DNA of 64,000 nt from JAPPLB01 sp965208945 (GCA_965208945.1 OZ242366.1:62001-126000); one strand, 5' to 3'. Positions 16,443 to 26,408 are shown, counted from the first letter of the stretch. Program-made: numbers and translations. The notes: generated from the sequence alone by a model not told the origin.

Positions 16443-19400
16443 CTGTTGACATCAAAGTAGATGCAGTCGGGGTGCTGGAAGACGAGCGCGCTGACACTTG
16501 CTTCGGGCTCCATCATGCAGCCCTCGGTGAGCCGGACGCTGATGTCTTCAGGGCGCAACAGATCGAAGAGCAGCTTCTGGTCATCGAGATTGGGGCAGGC
16601 CGCGTAGCCGAAGCTGTAACGGCGGCCGCGGTATTTCGATTTGAACCGATCGAGCATCGTCATCTCCGGCGGGTCGGCAAAGCCCCAGTCCTCTCGAATA
16701 CGGCGATGCAGCCATTCCGCGGCGGCCTCGGCGGTCTCGATCGCCAGGGCTTGTATGGCGTGCGACTTGAGATATTCGCCATTCTGCTTGTATTGCTGCG
16801 CCCGTTGGCGAATGCCTTCTCCCGCGCTGACGACGAATGCCGCAATCGTATCTCGGACTCCGTTCGAGGAAGGAACCACAAAATCGGCGAGCGACAAGCC
16901 GTCGTCTCTTCGCTGGCGAGGAAAGCAGAACTCTCCGAAAAGCCCCATTCCGTCATTGCTGAAGATACGAATCGTATTCCCTTCGGATTCCGCATCGAAG
17001 AACTGCCACAGGGCGCGCACCTTCAGGAAGCCGCGGGCCTCGTTTTTGACATCTTCGATGAGGCCGCGCAACTTCAGAGCCTTGGGGTCACGATTGGCGA
17101 GCTGCTTCTCGAAGTCACCCCGGAATCCCAAATGCCGTGAGTAAAGCATGCGGGGATTGAGATAGGACCAAACCTCATCCAGCCGAGTCACATCGAGCTT
17201 CATACGCCGGCGGTAGGGAGCAGCAAGAGCCGGCACGTCCTTGCGCGCGCGCGAACTGCGCCGCAGAGAAATCAGCGGCGTTTCCGCGCGCGGAGACCGC
17301 AGGTCCTCTGCGCTCGGAGCGTGTTCGTCGAATACCGCCGAACGCTCGAGGGGGTCCATCAGGCGGTTCATCAGGCTGAGCCCGCTCATCGCGTCTTTGG
17401 CGTAGCAAACGGCTGATCGGTAGGAGGGCGCGATCTTACGCCTCGTGAAACTGTCGCTCAGCGCCGCGCCACCTACCAAAATGGGCACTGTCACACCCGC
17501 TTCGCGGAGATCGCCCGCCGTATTGACCATTTGCTGGGCGCTCTTGACCAGCAGCCCGGAGAGGCCGATGACATCCGGCGAATGCTCGTGGAAGGCCTTG
17601 ATCAACTCCTCGGGCGGCACCTTGATCCCGAGGTTGACCACTTCGAAACCGTTGTTCGTCAGGATGATGTCGACCAGATTCTTGCCGATATCGTGTACAT
17701 CGCCCTTGACGGTAGCGAGGATCACCTTGCCTTTTCCGATCCCCTCGACGCGCTCCATGTAGGGCTCCAAGTGGCTGACGGCCGCTTTCATCGCCTCGGC
17801 GGACTGCAGGACCTCAGCCACAATCAACTCGTTGTTGTTGAAGAGGCGGCCGACTTCCTTCATGCCGTCCATCAAAGGGCCGTTGATGATATCGAGCGGC
17901 GCGACCCCATCCCGACGTTTCTTTTCAAGGTCGTCGACCAGGCCTTTCCTGGTCCCTTCAATGATGTAGTTCGCCAAGCGTTCATCAAGAGGCAGGTCGG
18001 CGGCAACTTGCTTGACACGCCCTTTCGACCCACGGAAGTGCTCGGTGATCTTCGCGATGTGGCGCCGGTTGATCTCCGCCTTCATCTCCGGCGACTGCTC
18101 GCGGTAGTCCCGCGGCGCGCCGGAACCCTCAGGGGGGCTGTTCCAAAGCAGGTCTTCGGCCAGCCGCTTCTCGCCGTCCGGTATGGCCGCGTAGCGCTCC
18201 AGCTTCTCGGTATTGACGATCGCGAGATCGAGCCCGGCTTTCGTGGCGTGATAGAGGAACACCGAGTTGACCACTTCGCGCGCCGCCATGGGGAGCCCGA
18301 AGCTGACGTTGCTCACCCCGAGCACTGTCTTCGATTGCGGGAGATGCCGCTTGATCAACCGAACGGCCTCGATGGTCTCAACGGCGCTGCCGATGTAGTT
18401 CTCGTCGCCCGTCGCACACGGGAAGACGAGGGGATCGAAAATGAGGTCTTCGGAAGCCATCCCCCAGGCCGCCGTGCACAACTGGTGGGCGCGCTTCGCT
18501 ATGGCCAGCTTGCGTTCGCGCGTGATCGCCTGCGCCTGTTCCTTATCCTCGTCGATCGAGCCGATGATGACCGCAGCACCGTAGTTTCTGACAAGCGGCA
18601 GGACCTGGTTGAACCGCTCTTCGCCGTCCTCGAAGTTGATGGAGTTGATGACGCTCTTCCCGAGGCACCAGGTGAGCGCCCGCTCGACCGCTTGCGCATT
18701 CGTCGTGTCGATCATCAAAGGCGCTTTTACCTTGTGGATGATTTTTCGATAGAAGCGGTCGATGTCGTCCAGCTCGTCGCGGTCGGGATTCTCGAGGTTG
18801 ATGTCGATGATCTGCGCGCCGTTCCTGACCTGCTTCCGACCGATTTCCGACGCCTCCTCGTACTGTTCGTTCGTGATCAGACGCTTGAAAGCGCGTGAGC
18901 CCACCTCGTTGGTGCGCTCGCCGACAAGCAACGGACGGTTGTCTTCAGCAGCCTCGACCAGCTCGATGCCGGAGTAATACGTGCGCCGGGGACCGCGGTA
19001 GCGACGCGGTTGCTTGCCATCGACCATCTGCGCGATGGCCCGCAGGTGGTCGGGGGTCGTGCCGCAACAGCCGCCGATCAGATTCAGCCAACCGTTCTTG
19101 ACGAACCGCTCGAGCGACGCTGTCAGTGACTCCGGCGTTTCCAGGTACCTGCCCTCCTCATCCGGGAGGCCGGCATTCGGATAACATGACACTCCCGTCC
19201 GCGCCATTTCGTGCATCGTGCGCAGATGGTCCGTCATGAACTCGGGACCCGTCGCGCAATTCAGTCCGATCGAGATCAGGTCGACATGCGCCAGCGACGC
19301 GACAAACGCATCGGCCGGCTGCCCCGCCAGCATCGTCCCCATCGGTTCAATCGTGCCGGACACCATCAGCGGGATCTTGCGGCCCAACTCTTCGGACACT

Positions 19401-19951
19401 TGCCGGATACCCAACAGGCCCGCCTTGACGTTGCGCGTATCCTGGCAGGTCTCGAGCAGCAGCAGATCAGCGCCTCCCTCGACGAGGGCCAACGCCTGGT
19501 CGTGGTAGTCCCTTTTCAGCTCCTCGAAGGTAATGCCGCCGGTGACGGTCATCGCCTTGGTGGTCGGCCCCATCGACCCCGCAACGAAGCGGGGCTTGCC
19601 CGTCGTCGACGCTTCGTCGGCTGCCTGCCGCGCGAGCTTCGCGGCCGTATTGTTGATTTCGTAAGCCTTGCCGGCGAGCCCGAAGTCCCTGAGGTCACCG
19701 GCGGTGCCGTTGAAAGAGTTCGTCTCGATGATGTCAGAACCGGCATCGAGGTAGCCCCGGTGAATGTCGAGAATCACGTCGGGGCGCGTCAGAACCAGAT
19801 GGTCATTGCTGCCCTCATACGCAGCCCCGCCGAAGTCCGAAGCAACGAGATCCCGCTGCTGGATGGCGGTTCCCATTGCGCCGTCGAGGACCAGAATCCG
19901 CTCCCCGAGCGCTTCCATGAGAAGCCTGCTGCGATCGTTGTGATCTATCAT
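16439..19951 (-). CDS. metH: Cobalamin-dependent methionine synthase
   Basis: The enzyme transfers the methyl group of 5-methyltetrahydrofolate to homocysteine through cobalamin. All four modules are visible. They are the homocysteine domain (LDGAMGTAIQ, NCATGPEF, zinc ligands in LIGGCCGTTPDH), the pterin domain (VGERTNEVGSRAFKRL, INSINFEDG), the B12 domain (cap region then VKGDVHDIGKNLVDIILTNNGFEV with the DxHxxG cobalt-ligand histidine) and the C-terminal activation domain (RGRRYSFGYAACPNLDDQKLLFDLL). About 1,170 residues fits the family (E. coli 1,227). The start is uncertain between the ATG at 19951 and a TTG at 19960. I do not recognise a SAM, SAH or cobalamin riboswitch upstream. Confidence 0.97.
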   Translation of the reverse strand: MIDHNDRSRLLMEALGERILVLDGAMGTAIQQRDLVASDFGGAAYEGSNDHLVLTRPDVILDIHRGYLDAGSDIIETNSFNGTAGDLRDFGLAGKAYEINNTAAKLARQAADEASTTGKPRFVAGSMGPTTKAMTVTGGITFEELKRDYHDQALALVEGGADLLLLETCQDTRNVKAGLLGIRQVSEELGRKIPLMVSGTIEPMGTMLAGQPADAFVASLAHVDLISIGLNCATGPEFMTDHLRTMHEMARTGVSCYPNAGLPDEEGRYLETPESLTASLERFVKNGWLNLIGGCCGTTPDHLRAIAQMVDGKQPRRYRGPRRTYYSGIELVEAAEDNRPLLVGERTNEVGSRAFKRLITNEQYEEASEIGRKQVRNGAQIIDINLENPDRDELDDIDRFYRKIIHKVKAPLMIDTTNAQAVERALTWCLGKSVINSINFEDGEERFNQVLPLVRNYGAAVIIGSIDEDKEQAQAITRERKLAIAKRAHQLCTAAWGMASEDLIFDPLVFPCATGDENYIGSAVETIEAVRLIKRHLPQSKTVLGVSNVSFGLPMAAREVVNSVFLYHATKAGLDLAIVNTEKLERYAAIPDGEKRLAEDLLWNSPPEGSGAPRDYREQSPEMKAEINRRHIAKITEHFRGSKGRVKQVAADLPLDERLANYIIEGTRKGLVDDLEKKRRDGVAPLDIINGPLMDGMKEVGRLFNNNELIVAEVLQSAEAMKAAVSHLEPYMERVEGIGKGKVILATVKGDVHDIGKNLVDIILTNNGFEVVNLGIKVPPEELIKAFHEHSPDVIGLSGLLVKSAQQMVNTAGDLREAGVTVPILVGGAALSDSFTRRKIAPSYRSAVCYAKDAMSGLSLMNRLMDPLERSAVFDEHAPSAEDLRSPRAETPLISLRRSSRARKDVPALAAPYRRRMKLDVTRLDEVWSYLNPRMLYSRHLGFRGDFEKQLANRDPKALKLRGLIEDVKNEARGFLKVRALWQFFDAESEGNTIRIFSNDGMGLFGEFCFPRQRRDDGLSLADFVVPSSNGVRDTIAAFVVSAGEGIRQRAQQYKQNGEYLKSHAIQALAIETAEAAAEWLHRRIREDWGFADPPEMTMLDRFKSKYRGRRYSFGYAACPNLDDQKLLFDLLRPEDISVRLTEGCMMEPEASVSALVFQHPDCIYFDVNS

Positions 19952-20045
19952 TCCGTCCAACGGAACCTGCGCCGGATCCCCAGCGATCGATCAGGAGGCG
20001 ATGATCCACCGCCCGAGCCAGAGAAACATTCGACGGCGGGAATGC

Positions 20046-20476
20046 CCTGACCCGCATTTCTCATCATGTGGTGAGCAATACAGGCCAGCCAAGTTACATC
20101 CTGATTATAGGTTGCACTCCTTGCATTGCCTTCGAGGGAGCTTAGCCTTCCTTTCTCACCACCCGACGGTCGAAGCACGCGATAAAAGGCCGTGATTCGT
20201 GTTTCGTGTCTCGTGATTCGTAAAAACCATGGGAGGGGGCCTGGTTCGCTCCAGAAGAAATGTCTGACGGCCAGTCAGCCGGAAAGGCCGTGTTTCTTGA
20301 CCCGAGGAGTGAAGGAGGCAACTTGTCAAGTACGCCTGCGCGCGCCAAGCGGCGCGCGCCTCGTCCTGACGGCCCTCTCACCCACTTCGCCTCGCCATGT
20401 GGTGAGAAATGCAGGCTAGTCCTGACGGCCCTCTCACGCACTTCGCCTCGCCACGTGGTGAGAAAGGCAGGCTACC
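20046..20476. repeat. Compound cluster of broken MITE-like ends and heptamer repeats
   Basis: It contains a shrunken palindrome (CGCATTTCTCATCATGTGGTGAG, about 20052-20074 with flanks) and a left end with degraded terminus at 20141-20184. A heptamer block follows at 20190-20222. A right half runs from TCAAGTACGCC (20326) to GCAGGCTAG (20419), then a second tandem copy of the last 55 bp ends GCAGGCTAC at 20475. The left half of the IS target is lost. Confidence 0.75.
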
Positions 20477-20745
20477 TGCGACAAGGTAGAATGGTATCTA
20501 CTGTCCTACATGGAGGCGCAAGGAGAAGGGACAGCCTGGAGCGCAACGAATAAAACACCGGCAGTCATGAAGCGGTCCGATTCCGTTACGAGTGTCGACA
20601 ATCAGGGGTCGCAACGGAATCCCTGAAGTCCTTGGATTCCAGGTCTCTACAAACAAGAAAAAGCGCCGTCGCAGGGGCTCAGTCTCTCGATTGACGGGTG
20701 CGGTGGAGTTTTTTCACCGCTACCGCCGGCTCAGCAAAACCACTC
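20477..20745. other. Intergenic region upstream of the pnt operon
   Basis: No gene is seen. The sequence is ordinary and shows no strong promoter match that I can support. The open frame of pntAA extends into it but without protein-like composition. Confidence 0.4.
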
Positions 20746-21900
20746 ATGATCGCAGCAGTCATCAAAGAGAGTTTCCCCGGTGAAAAGCGCGTCGCTCTCA
20801 TTCCCCGCAACGTCACTGCCCTGTCGCAGGCCGGCCTGGACATCATGGTGGAATCCGGCGCGGGCGAGGCCTCGCTTCATGCCGACAGCGAGTATGAAAA
20901 AGCGGGGGCGAGGATTGAAACCGATCGCGGCGCTCTCCTGTCGGAAACCGATTTGCTACTGACGGTTCGTGGCCCGGGCGCCTTCGCCGACTTCCCATCC
21001 GAGGAACTCGACCGTCTCAAGAAAGGTGCGATCCTGATCGGATTCCTCGAACCACTCGCCGAACCGGGGACAATGCAGGCCCTGGCAAGCCGAGGCGTCA
21101 CGGCTTTCGCCATGGAACTCGTCCCCCGCATCACGCGAGCCCAGACCATGGACGCCCTCAGCTCGATGGCGAGCATCGCGGGCTATGAGGCCGTCCTGCT
21201 CGGCGCAGAACACTCGCCGAAGATGTTCCCGATGCAAATCACCGCCGCCGGCACGATTACTCCCGCGAAAGTCTTCGTGCTGGGCGCGGGCGTGGCCGGA
21301 CTGCAGGCGATCGCAACCGCCCGCCGTCTTGGAGCTTTGGTCGAGGCCTACGACATCCGGCCCGTTGTCAAGGAAGAGGTCGAAAGCCTCGGCGCGCGGT
21401 TCGTCGAACTCGAGATCGAGGCCGAAGCGGAAGGTCAAGGCGGCTACGCCGCGGCTCAGTCCGAGGAATTTCAGCGGCGTCAAAGGGGCCTGCTTGCCGA
21501 GCGTCTGGCATCGGCCGATGTCGTCATCACGACCGCAGCCGTTCCCGGAAAGCGCGCTCCGATCCTGATTACCACCGACATGACAGAGCACTTACGGCCG
21601 GGAGCGGTCGTCATCGACCTGGCGGCCGAAAAGGGAGGAAACTGCGAACTGACGCGCGCCGGAGAAACCGTGAGGTATCAAGGCGTAACCATCGTGGGGC
21701 CGGTCAATCTCCCGTCGCGGGCCGCCTACCATGCCAGCCAGATGTATTCGAAGAACATTGCAACCTTCGTCGACTTGCTCGTCAAGGGCGGCGATCTCAC
21801 GTTGGACCTGGAGGACGAGATTATCAAAGGCACGCTGGTCACACACCAAGGCCGTGTCGTGCACTCAGCCGTCCTCAAGGCATCAGGCCAAGGAGACTAG
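20746..21900 (+). CDS. pntAA: NAD(P) transhydrogenase subunit alpha part 1 (domain I)
   Basis: This 384-residue soluble NAD(H)-binding subunit starts MIAAVIKESFPGEKRVALIP, the typical AlaDH/PNT N-terminus. The dinucleotide fold KVFVLGAGVAGLQAIATARRLGA has GAGVAG at residues 180-185, and AQTMDALSSMASIAGYEAVL precedes it. The RQD-type loop region and TRAGETVRYQGVTIVGPVNLPS near the C-terminus complete the domain. An upstream in-frame start is rejected because its extra 16 residues do not fit the family. It is the first gene of a three-gene operon. Confidence 0.95.
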   Translation: MIAAVIKESFPGEKRVALIPRNVTALSQAGLDIMVESGAGEASLHADSEYEKAGARIETDRGALLSETDLLLTVRGPGAFADFPSEELDRLKKGAILIGFLEPLAEPGTMQALASRGVTAFAMELVPRITRAQTMDALSSMASIAGYEAVLLGAEHSPKMFPMQITAAGTITPAKVFVLGAGVAGLQAIATARRLGALVEAYDIRPVVKEEVESLGARFVELEIEAEAEGQGGYAAAQSEEFQRRQRGLLAERLASADVVITTAAVPGKRAPILITTDMTEHLRPGAVVIDLAAEKGGNCELTRAGETVRYQGVTIVGPVNLPSRAAYHASQMYSKNIATFVDLLVKGGDLTLDLEDEIIKGTLVTHQGRVVHSAVLKASGQGD

Positions 21901-21902
21901 CT

Positions 21903-22184
21903 TTGGAAGCCCTCATTCTTTCCGTCACGATCTTCGTTCTAGCCGTCGTCATCGGCTTCGAAATCATCACGAAAATCCCTCCGACCTTGCACACTCCGCT
22001 GATGTCGGGTTCGAACGCAATCTCGGGGATATCGGTCGTAGGCGCGCTCGTAGCTGCGGGCGCGGGCAAGGATGAACTGGCGGCCTACATCGGTCTGGGT
22101 GCGGTGATCCTCGCGACGATCAACGTGGTTGGAGGATTCCTGGTCACTCACCGCATGCTGTCGATGTTCAAGAGGAAGAACTAG
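21903..22184 (+). CDS. pntAB: NAD(P) transhydrogenase subunit alpha part 2 (membrane domain)
   Basis: The 93-residue hydrophobic protein has three likely helices and contains TPLMSGSNAISGISVVGALVAAG, the conserved proton-channel segment of the alpha membrane domain. It starts with TTG 2 nt after the pntAA stop, so translation is coupled. The separate gene shows the three-polypeptide form of the enzyme. Confidence 0.94.
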   Translation: MEALILSVTIFVLAVVIGFEIITKIPPTLHTPLMSGSNAISGISVVGALVAAGAGKDELAAYIGLGAVILATINVVGGFLVTHRMLSMFKRKN

Positions 22185-22201
22185 AAGGGGACCGAGCCAT
22201 C

Positions 22202-23581
22202 GTGCAGCAGAACCTCGTCAATGCCGCCTATCTTGTGGCCTCGGTCCTATTCATCCTGGGCCTCAAGGGGCTCACATCTCCCCGTACCGCTCTCCGCGGG
22301 AATTTGCTCGGGGCCACGGGAATGCTCATCGCCGTCACCGCTACATTACTGGCCCGGCAAATCGTCAGCTTCGAACTCATTCTCGTGGGCATCGCCATCG
22401 GCTCAGTGGTCGGTGTAGCCGCCGCACTCAAGGTACCTCTCACCGCCATGCCTGAGCTGGTGGCCCTTTTCAACGGGTTCGGAGGAGGGGCTTCGGCTTT
22501 GGTGGCGGCGGCAGCCGTTCTTTCCCCGGCGATGATCGGCGATGTCTCCCACATCCAGATGTATACCGCCGGCGTGGCCAGCGCCATTATCGGGGCGGCG
22601 ACGCTGACCGGCAGCGTGATTGCCTGGGCGAAACTGCAAGGCATGCTGTCGATGCAGCCGCGAGGCGGCGTCCTGCATACGATCAACTTTGCCTGCATGG
22701 CAGGCGCCCTGGGATTGGGCGTCTATTACGCCCTTGATCCTGGGGCTCTATGGGCTTTCTGGACCCTCATCTCCGTAGCGGCACTGTACGGCGTGCTCTT
22801 CACCGTGCCGGTCGGCGGCGCCGACATGCCGGTCGTCATCGCTCTTCTGAACTCGGCGTCAGGACTTGCAGCGGCCTCAACGGGTTTCGTCCTCAGCAAC
22901 AACGTTCTGATCATCAGCGGATCGCTCGTCGGCGCCTCGGGATTCATCCTCACTGAAATCATGTGCCGCGCCATGAACCGGTCACTCTGGGACGTACTGT
23001 CAGGGAATCTGGGTGACGCCATCGGCTCGTCGGACGATGATGTCTATCAAGGGCGCGTCAAGAGCGCTTCCGCCGATGAAGCCGCCCTCGTTCTGGAGGC
23101 AGCCCGCAGTGTCACCATCGTCCCCGGTTATGGAATGGCCGTGGCGCAGGCGCAACATGCGGTCCGCGACCTCTCCCGTAGGCTCCAGAAGAACGGAGCG
23201 CGCATCCGCTATGGCATTCATCCGGTTGCCGGACGCATGCCGGGACACATGAACGTCCTTCTCGCCGAGGCCGATGTCCCCTACGACGAACTCTTCGACA
23301 TGGACCAGATCAATCCCACGTTTGCGCAGACGGACGTCGTGATCGTGCTCGGAGCGAATGACGTGGTGAACCCCGCCGCACGAGATGATGCGAACAGTCC
23401 GATTGCCGGCATGCCGATTCTTGACGTGGACAAGGCTCGGACGGTGATGGTTGTCAAGCGCAGCCTCAGCCCCGGATTCGCCGGCATCCCCAACCGGCTC
23501 TTCGCGGCCGACAACACGCTGATGCTGTTCGGGGATGGCGAAAAGGTTGTGCGGGACTTGCTGGCAGCCCTGGACGAGTAG
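22202..23581 (+). CDS. pntB: NAD(P) transhydrogenase subunit beta
   Basis: The 459-residue subunit has nine or so transmembrane helices (domain II) up to about residue 270. The soluble NADP(H) domain III follows, with VTIVPGYGMAVAQAQHAVRDLSRRL, GIHPVAGRMPGHMNVLLAEADVPYDEL, DVVIVLGANDVVNPAA and RSLSPGFAGIPNRLFAADNTLMLFGDGEKVV. Together with PntAA and PntAB it couples proton entry to NADPH formation. The start is GTG at 22202, with a GGGGACCGAG upstream. Confidence 0.95.
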   Translation: MQQNLVNAAYLVASVLFILGLKGLTSPRTALRGNLLGATGMLIAVTATLLARQIVSFELILVGIAIGSVVGVAAALKVPLTAMPELVALFNGFGGGASALVAAAAVLSPAMIGDVSHIQMYTAGVASAIIGAATLTGSVIAWAKLQGMLSMQPRGGVLHTINFACMAGALGLGVYYALDPGALWAFWTLISVAALYGVLFTVPVGGADMPVVIALLNSASGLAAASTGFVLSNNVLIISGSLVGASGFILTEIMCRAMNRSLWDVLSGNLGDAIGSSDDDVYQGRVKSASADEAALVLEAARSVTIVPGYGMAVAQAQHAVRDLSRRLQKNGARIRYGIHPVAGRMPGHMNVLLAEADVPYDELFDMDQINPTFAQTDVVIVLGANDVVNPAARDDANSPIAGMPILDVDKARTVMVVKRSLSPGFAGIPNRLFAADNTLMLFGDGEKVVRDLLAALDE

Positions 23582-23645
23582 CTTAAGGCGCCTGCGGGGA
23601 AAGGCCGTGATTCGTGTTTCGTGACCCGAGGGCCGAAGGAGGCGA

Positions 23646-26408
23646 TCAGAAAGAGAAGCGCAGCAGAAAACGAAACGTTCGACCGTCGTTGAGGGTGTTG
23701 GTGATCTCACCGAAGCTCGGCGCGGTGAGTTGGTAGCTGGGAGAGGCAAACTGGGGCGTATTGAAGAAGTTGTTCGACTCTGCCCGGAAGGAGAGGGTTT
23801 TCTCGGCGGCAACCTTCCAGTTGCGCGTGATCGCGAAGTTGACATTAACGATACCGTCATTGCGAAAGGTATTTCGACCGATGTTGCCTGCTCTCTCACC
23901 GGGCTGGATAAAGGCGAAGGCGGAGCGAGGGAGTCGTTCGGTGGAGGTATCAGGATGATTGATACTGCGTCCGAGAATGGATGGATCGAGGATATGGACC
24001 CGGTCACCGCTCGTGCCGTCCACGTTACCGAAACCAGGGCCATCCGAACCGCTCGACAAGGAAAAAGGAGTGCCCGATTTGAGAAGGACGACGGAGAACA
24101 TCTCCCATCGTCCGAACATCTTTTTCAGCACGCCGTTTGCCGCCGTCAAAGCTGGAGTCTGATAGCCCAAGCGCCCCAGGAAAGCATGCGATTGATGAAA
24201 GTCGCTCAGCGCCTTGACGTCGCCGTGCACGTCGTACTCGAATTGGCTGCGTCCGCGAAAGCTGTCTCTGCTACCCCCCGTGCTGGAGTAGTTGGCCCCC
24301 AGGTCAATGGCCTTGCTGAACCAGTAGGAAGTTTCCAAGCTGAGTCCTTTCCAACGACGGCCGGTCAGGGTGATCCGCGCCGCGTCGAAAAAGGCTCGTG
24401 AGCCGTTCAGGATGGTGCGGTTCTCGAAGTATCTGGGGTCGGGCCGGCGCTCGTTCACGGTGCTCGTAAGGAGCGGAATGCCGGGGACAGGATGTGCTCG
24501 ATTGGTGGGCCACATGCTGACCAGGCGGTGAGAGCGACTTCCCACGTAACCCAGTTGAAGAGTCCACTGGCTCGTCGGGCTCAATTCCCAACTGAAGTTG
24601 TACTGATAAGAGTACGGCACCGCGAGATCGGGAGAGAAGACGAACAATGAGGCTCTCACGTCCGGGTCGGTGGGATCCACGTTCGCACCCGCCAGGGGGT
24701 TGATCAGGTCGGGAGCGGGAAGCCGCAGACGGAGATTACCCGGCGGGTTGAACCGGGACTGCCCGAACGTCGCCGGGAAGACTTCACCGAAATGGACCCC
24801 ATAGGCTCCACGAATCGCTCCCCACCGGTCACCGAGGCGCCAGGCGAAACCGAATCTTGGAGCCACGTTGTTGCAGTCGCAATCATAAGGAAGTTCACTC
24901 AGGCCATTGACCTCGACCGGCTGCGTCAGCGGCTGATAGCGAACGCCGAAGTGCAGAGTCAGATCGGAGTTCACCCGCCAGTCATCGCTCACAAAGTATT
25001 GAAGATCCCAATAGCGAAATCCTCGGTGGGTGTTGCCCAGGCCGCGCATGTAGAAACTCGGAGTGCCGAGGCGAAGATTCGTGATGGCGTCGCGCGGCTG
25101 GCCTGATTCGTTTATGAAGTCGTTGCGGAAAGAAAAGACCCCCAAGTGAGACGAACTCTCGACACCGTTCACCTGCGAACGCAAGACGTCAAAACCTGTT
25201 GTCAGATTGTGCCGGCCCCGCGTATGCCTGACGCGACCGGCATACCGGAATCGATTCTGGGCCCGATCGATGGGAATGCTGGAGCTGGCGCCGATCGTCT
25301 CCAAAATCCGCGACGTATAGATCATCGGGCCGAGATTGGATTCATCAGGAACGATCAGCGAGGTGACCCTGTTGAATCCCGCCGAGAGGTCCATCATTGT
25401 TGCGGCGGACCAGGCACGGTTCCACGTGACGCGAGCATCATGCGATCGCGTCGTGGTATCGGGGTTCTGCCCGTCCACGAGCTGAAACGCGTCTACTTTT
25501 TGGGTCTTGAAGTTGTATCCGAACGAAACCCGGTCATGGTCCTTCCAGGCTTGATCGAGGCGCGCTCCGATCGCATCGTTGTCGATCTCCTGCGTGGCGT
25601 TGGTGTTGAGAGCTCGAGCATCGATGTCGGTACGGTTGGGAAGTTCCGCGGGGAAGGCATCGATAATCCGCTGAACGAACGCACGGGTCTCCGGGTCCCG
25701 AGCGAGCGGCACCCTCTCATGGGGCGCCAGGACCAGGACGTTGCCGTTGACGTTGCCCCGGATGCGCTGCCGGCTGCCGTCAAAGAGGATGCCACCACCG
25801 TTCCACAGGGGCATTCCGAATTGAAAACCGTAGTCGTTCGTTCGCGCCGGTTTGACATCACCAACCTGGAAGAAGGAACGCGCCGAGAAGATGCTGTTGT
25901 TGTGGGACTCGTAGAGAGTGCCGCGTAGACGGGAGACCTTCGAATCATCCAAGTGCAACAAAGAGGTCGGGGGGCCTCCGAATTCCGCTCCAAAATAGCC
26001 GCGTTCGACTTGAAACTCCTTCACGACGGTCGCCGTAATCCCAATGCGGCGGTTCAATTCCTTGAGAACGTTGTTGTCAATCAGCGTGATTTGGACGTTC
26101 TCGTTGCGGCGGCTCTCGCCGGAGCTCGCATCCACGTCCCCGAGAAGGTTGAGGTCCGTACGATCTCTTGAAGCGGACTCATTCGGTTCTCCGGCAGGTG
26201 CGTCGGGGGGAGAACCGGGGTCCGCATTCGCTTCGGGTCCGGCTTTCGGGATGTCACCCGTAGCGGCCACGGAGCGGCTCCCGGTGTCGCCGCCGCTCGA
26301 GTTGGCCGTCTGACCAGCCAAGGGGAATTCCCTGCCCTCAGCAAGAAGCGACTTTGCTCCCAGGAGAAGCACGACGACCCAAACGAGACGCACGTACGCT
26401 TTGCTCAT
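23646..26408 (-). CDS. TonB-dependent receptor-like outer-membrane protein (Oar type)
   Basis: The 920-residue protein has a signal peptide (VRLVWVVVLLLGAKSLLA). An acidic, low-complexity stretch rich in G, S, P and A follows to about residue 85, then a plug-like region (VVKEFQVERGYFGAEFGGPPTSLLHLDDSKVSRLRGTLYESHNNSIFSARSFFQ). A long beta-barrel ends in the terminal phenylalanine signature FRFLLRFSF. The YFVSDDWRVNSDLTLHFGVRYQPL and NVAPRFGFAWRL blocks are typical of the big Acidobacteriota receptors. The carboxypeptidase-regulatory domain that usually leads these is not apparent. The start at 26408 puts the signal peptide at the N-terminus. Confidence 0.85.
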   Translation of the reverse strand: MSKAYVRLVWVVVLLLGAKSLLAEGREFPLAGQTANSSGGDTGSRSVAATGDIPKAGPEANADPGSPPDAPAGEPNESASRDRTDLNLLGDVDASSGESRRNENVQITLIDNNVLKELNRRIGITATVVKEFQVERGYFGAEFGGPPTSLLHLDDSKVSRLRGTLYESHNNSIFSARSFFQVGDVKPARTNDYGFQFGMPLWNGGGILFDGSRQRIRGNVNGNVLVLAPHERVPLARDPETRAFVQRIIDAFPAELPNRTDIDARALNTNATQEIDNDAIGARLDQAWKDHDRVSFGYNFKTQKVDAFQLVDGQNPDTTTRSHDARVTWNRAWSAATMMDLSAGFNRVTSLIVPDESNLGPMIYTSRILETIGASSSIPIDRAQNRFRYAGRVRHTRGRHNLTTGFDVLRSQVNGVESSSHLGVFSFRNDFINESGQPRDAITNLRLGTPSFYMRGLGNTHRGFRYWDLQYFVSDDWRVNSDLTLHFGVRYQPLTQPVEVNGLSELPYDCDCNNVAPRFGFAWRLGDRWGAIRGAYGVHFGEVFPATFGQSRFNPPGNLRLRLPAPDLINPLAGANVDPTDPDVRASLFVFSPDLAVPYSYQYNFSWELSPTSQWTLQLGYVGSRSHRLVSMWPTNRAHPVPGIPLLTSTVNERRPDPRYFENRTILNGSRAFFDAARITLTGRRWKGLSLETSYWFSKAIDLGANYSSTGGSRDSFRGRSQFEYDVHGDVKALSDFHQSHAFLGRLGYQTPALTAANGVLKKMFGRWEMFSVVLLKSGTPFSLSSGSDGPGFGNVDGTSGDRVHILDPSILGRSINHPDTSTERLPRSAFAFIQPGERAGNIGRNTFRNDGIVNVNFAITRNWKVAAEKTLSFRAESNNFFNTPQFASPSYQLTAPSFGEITNTLNDGRTFRFLLRFSF

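Noticed and set aside
17531..18898. A 455-codon open frame antisense to metH
   Set aside because: High GC coding DNA gives long antisense frames. It has no recognisable domain, whereas metH has all four modules.
19952..20200. SAM, SAH or cobalamin riboswitch upstream of metH
   Set aside because: I could not align the leader with conserved core motifs of any of these; a covariance-model search would decide.
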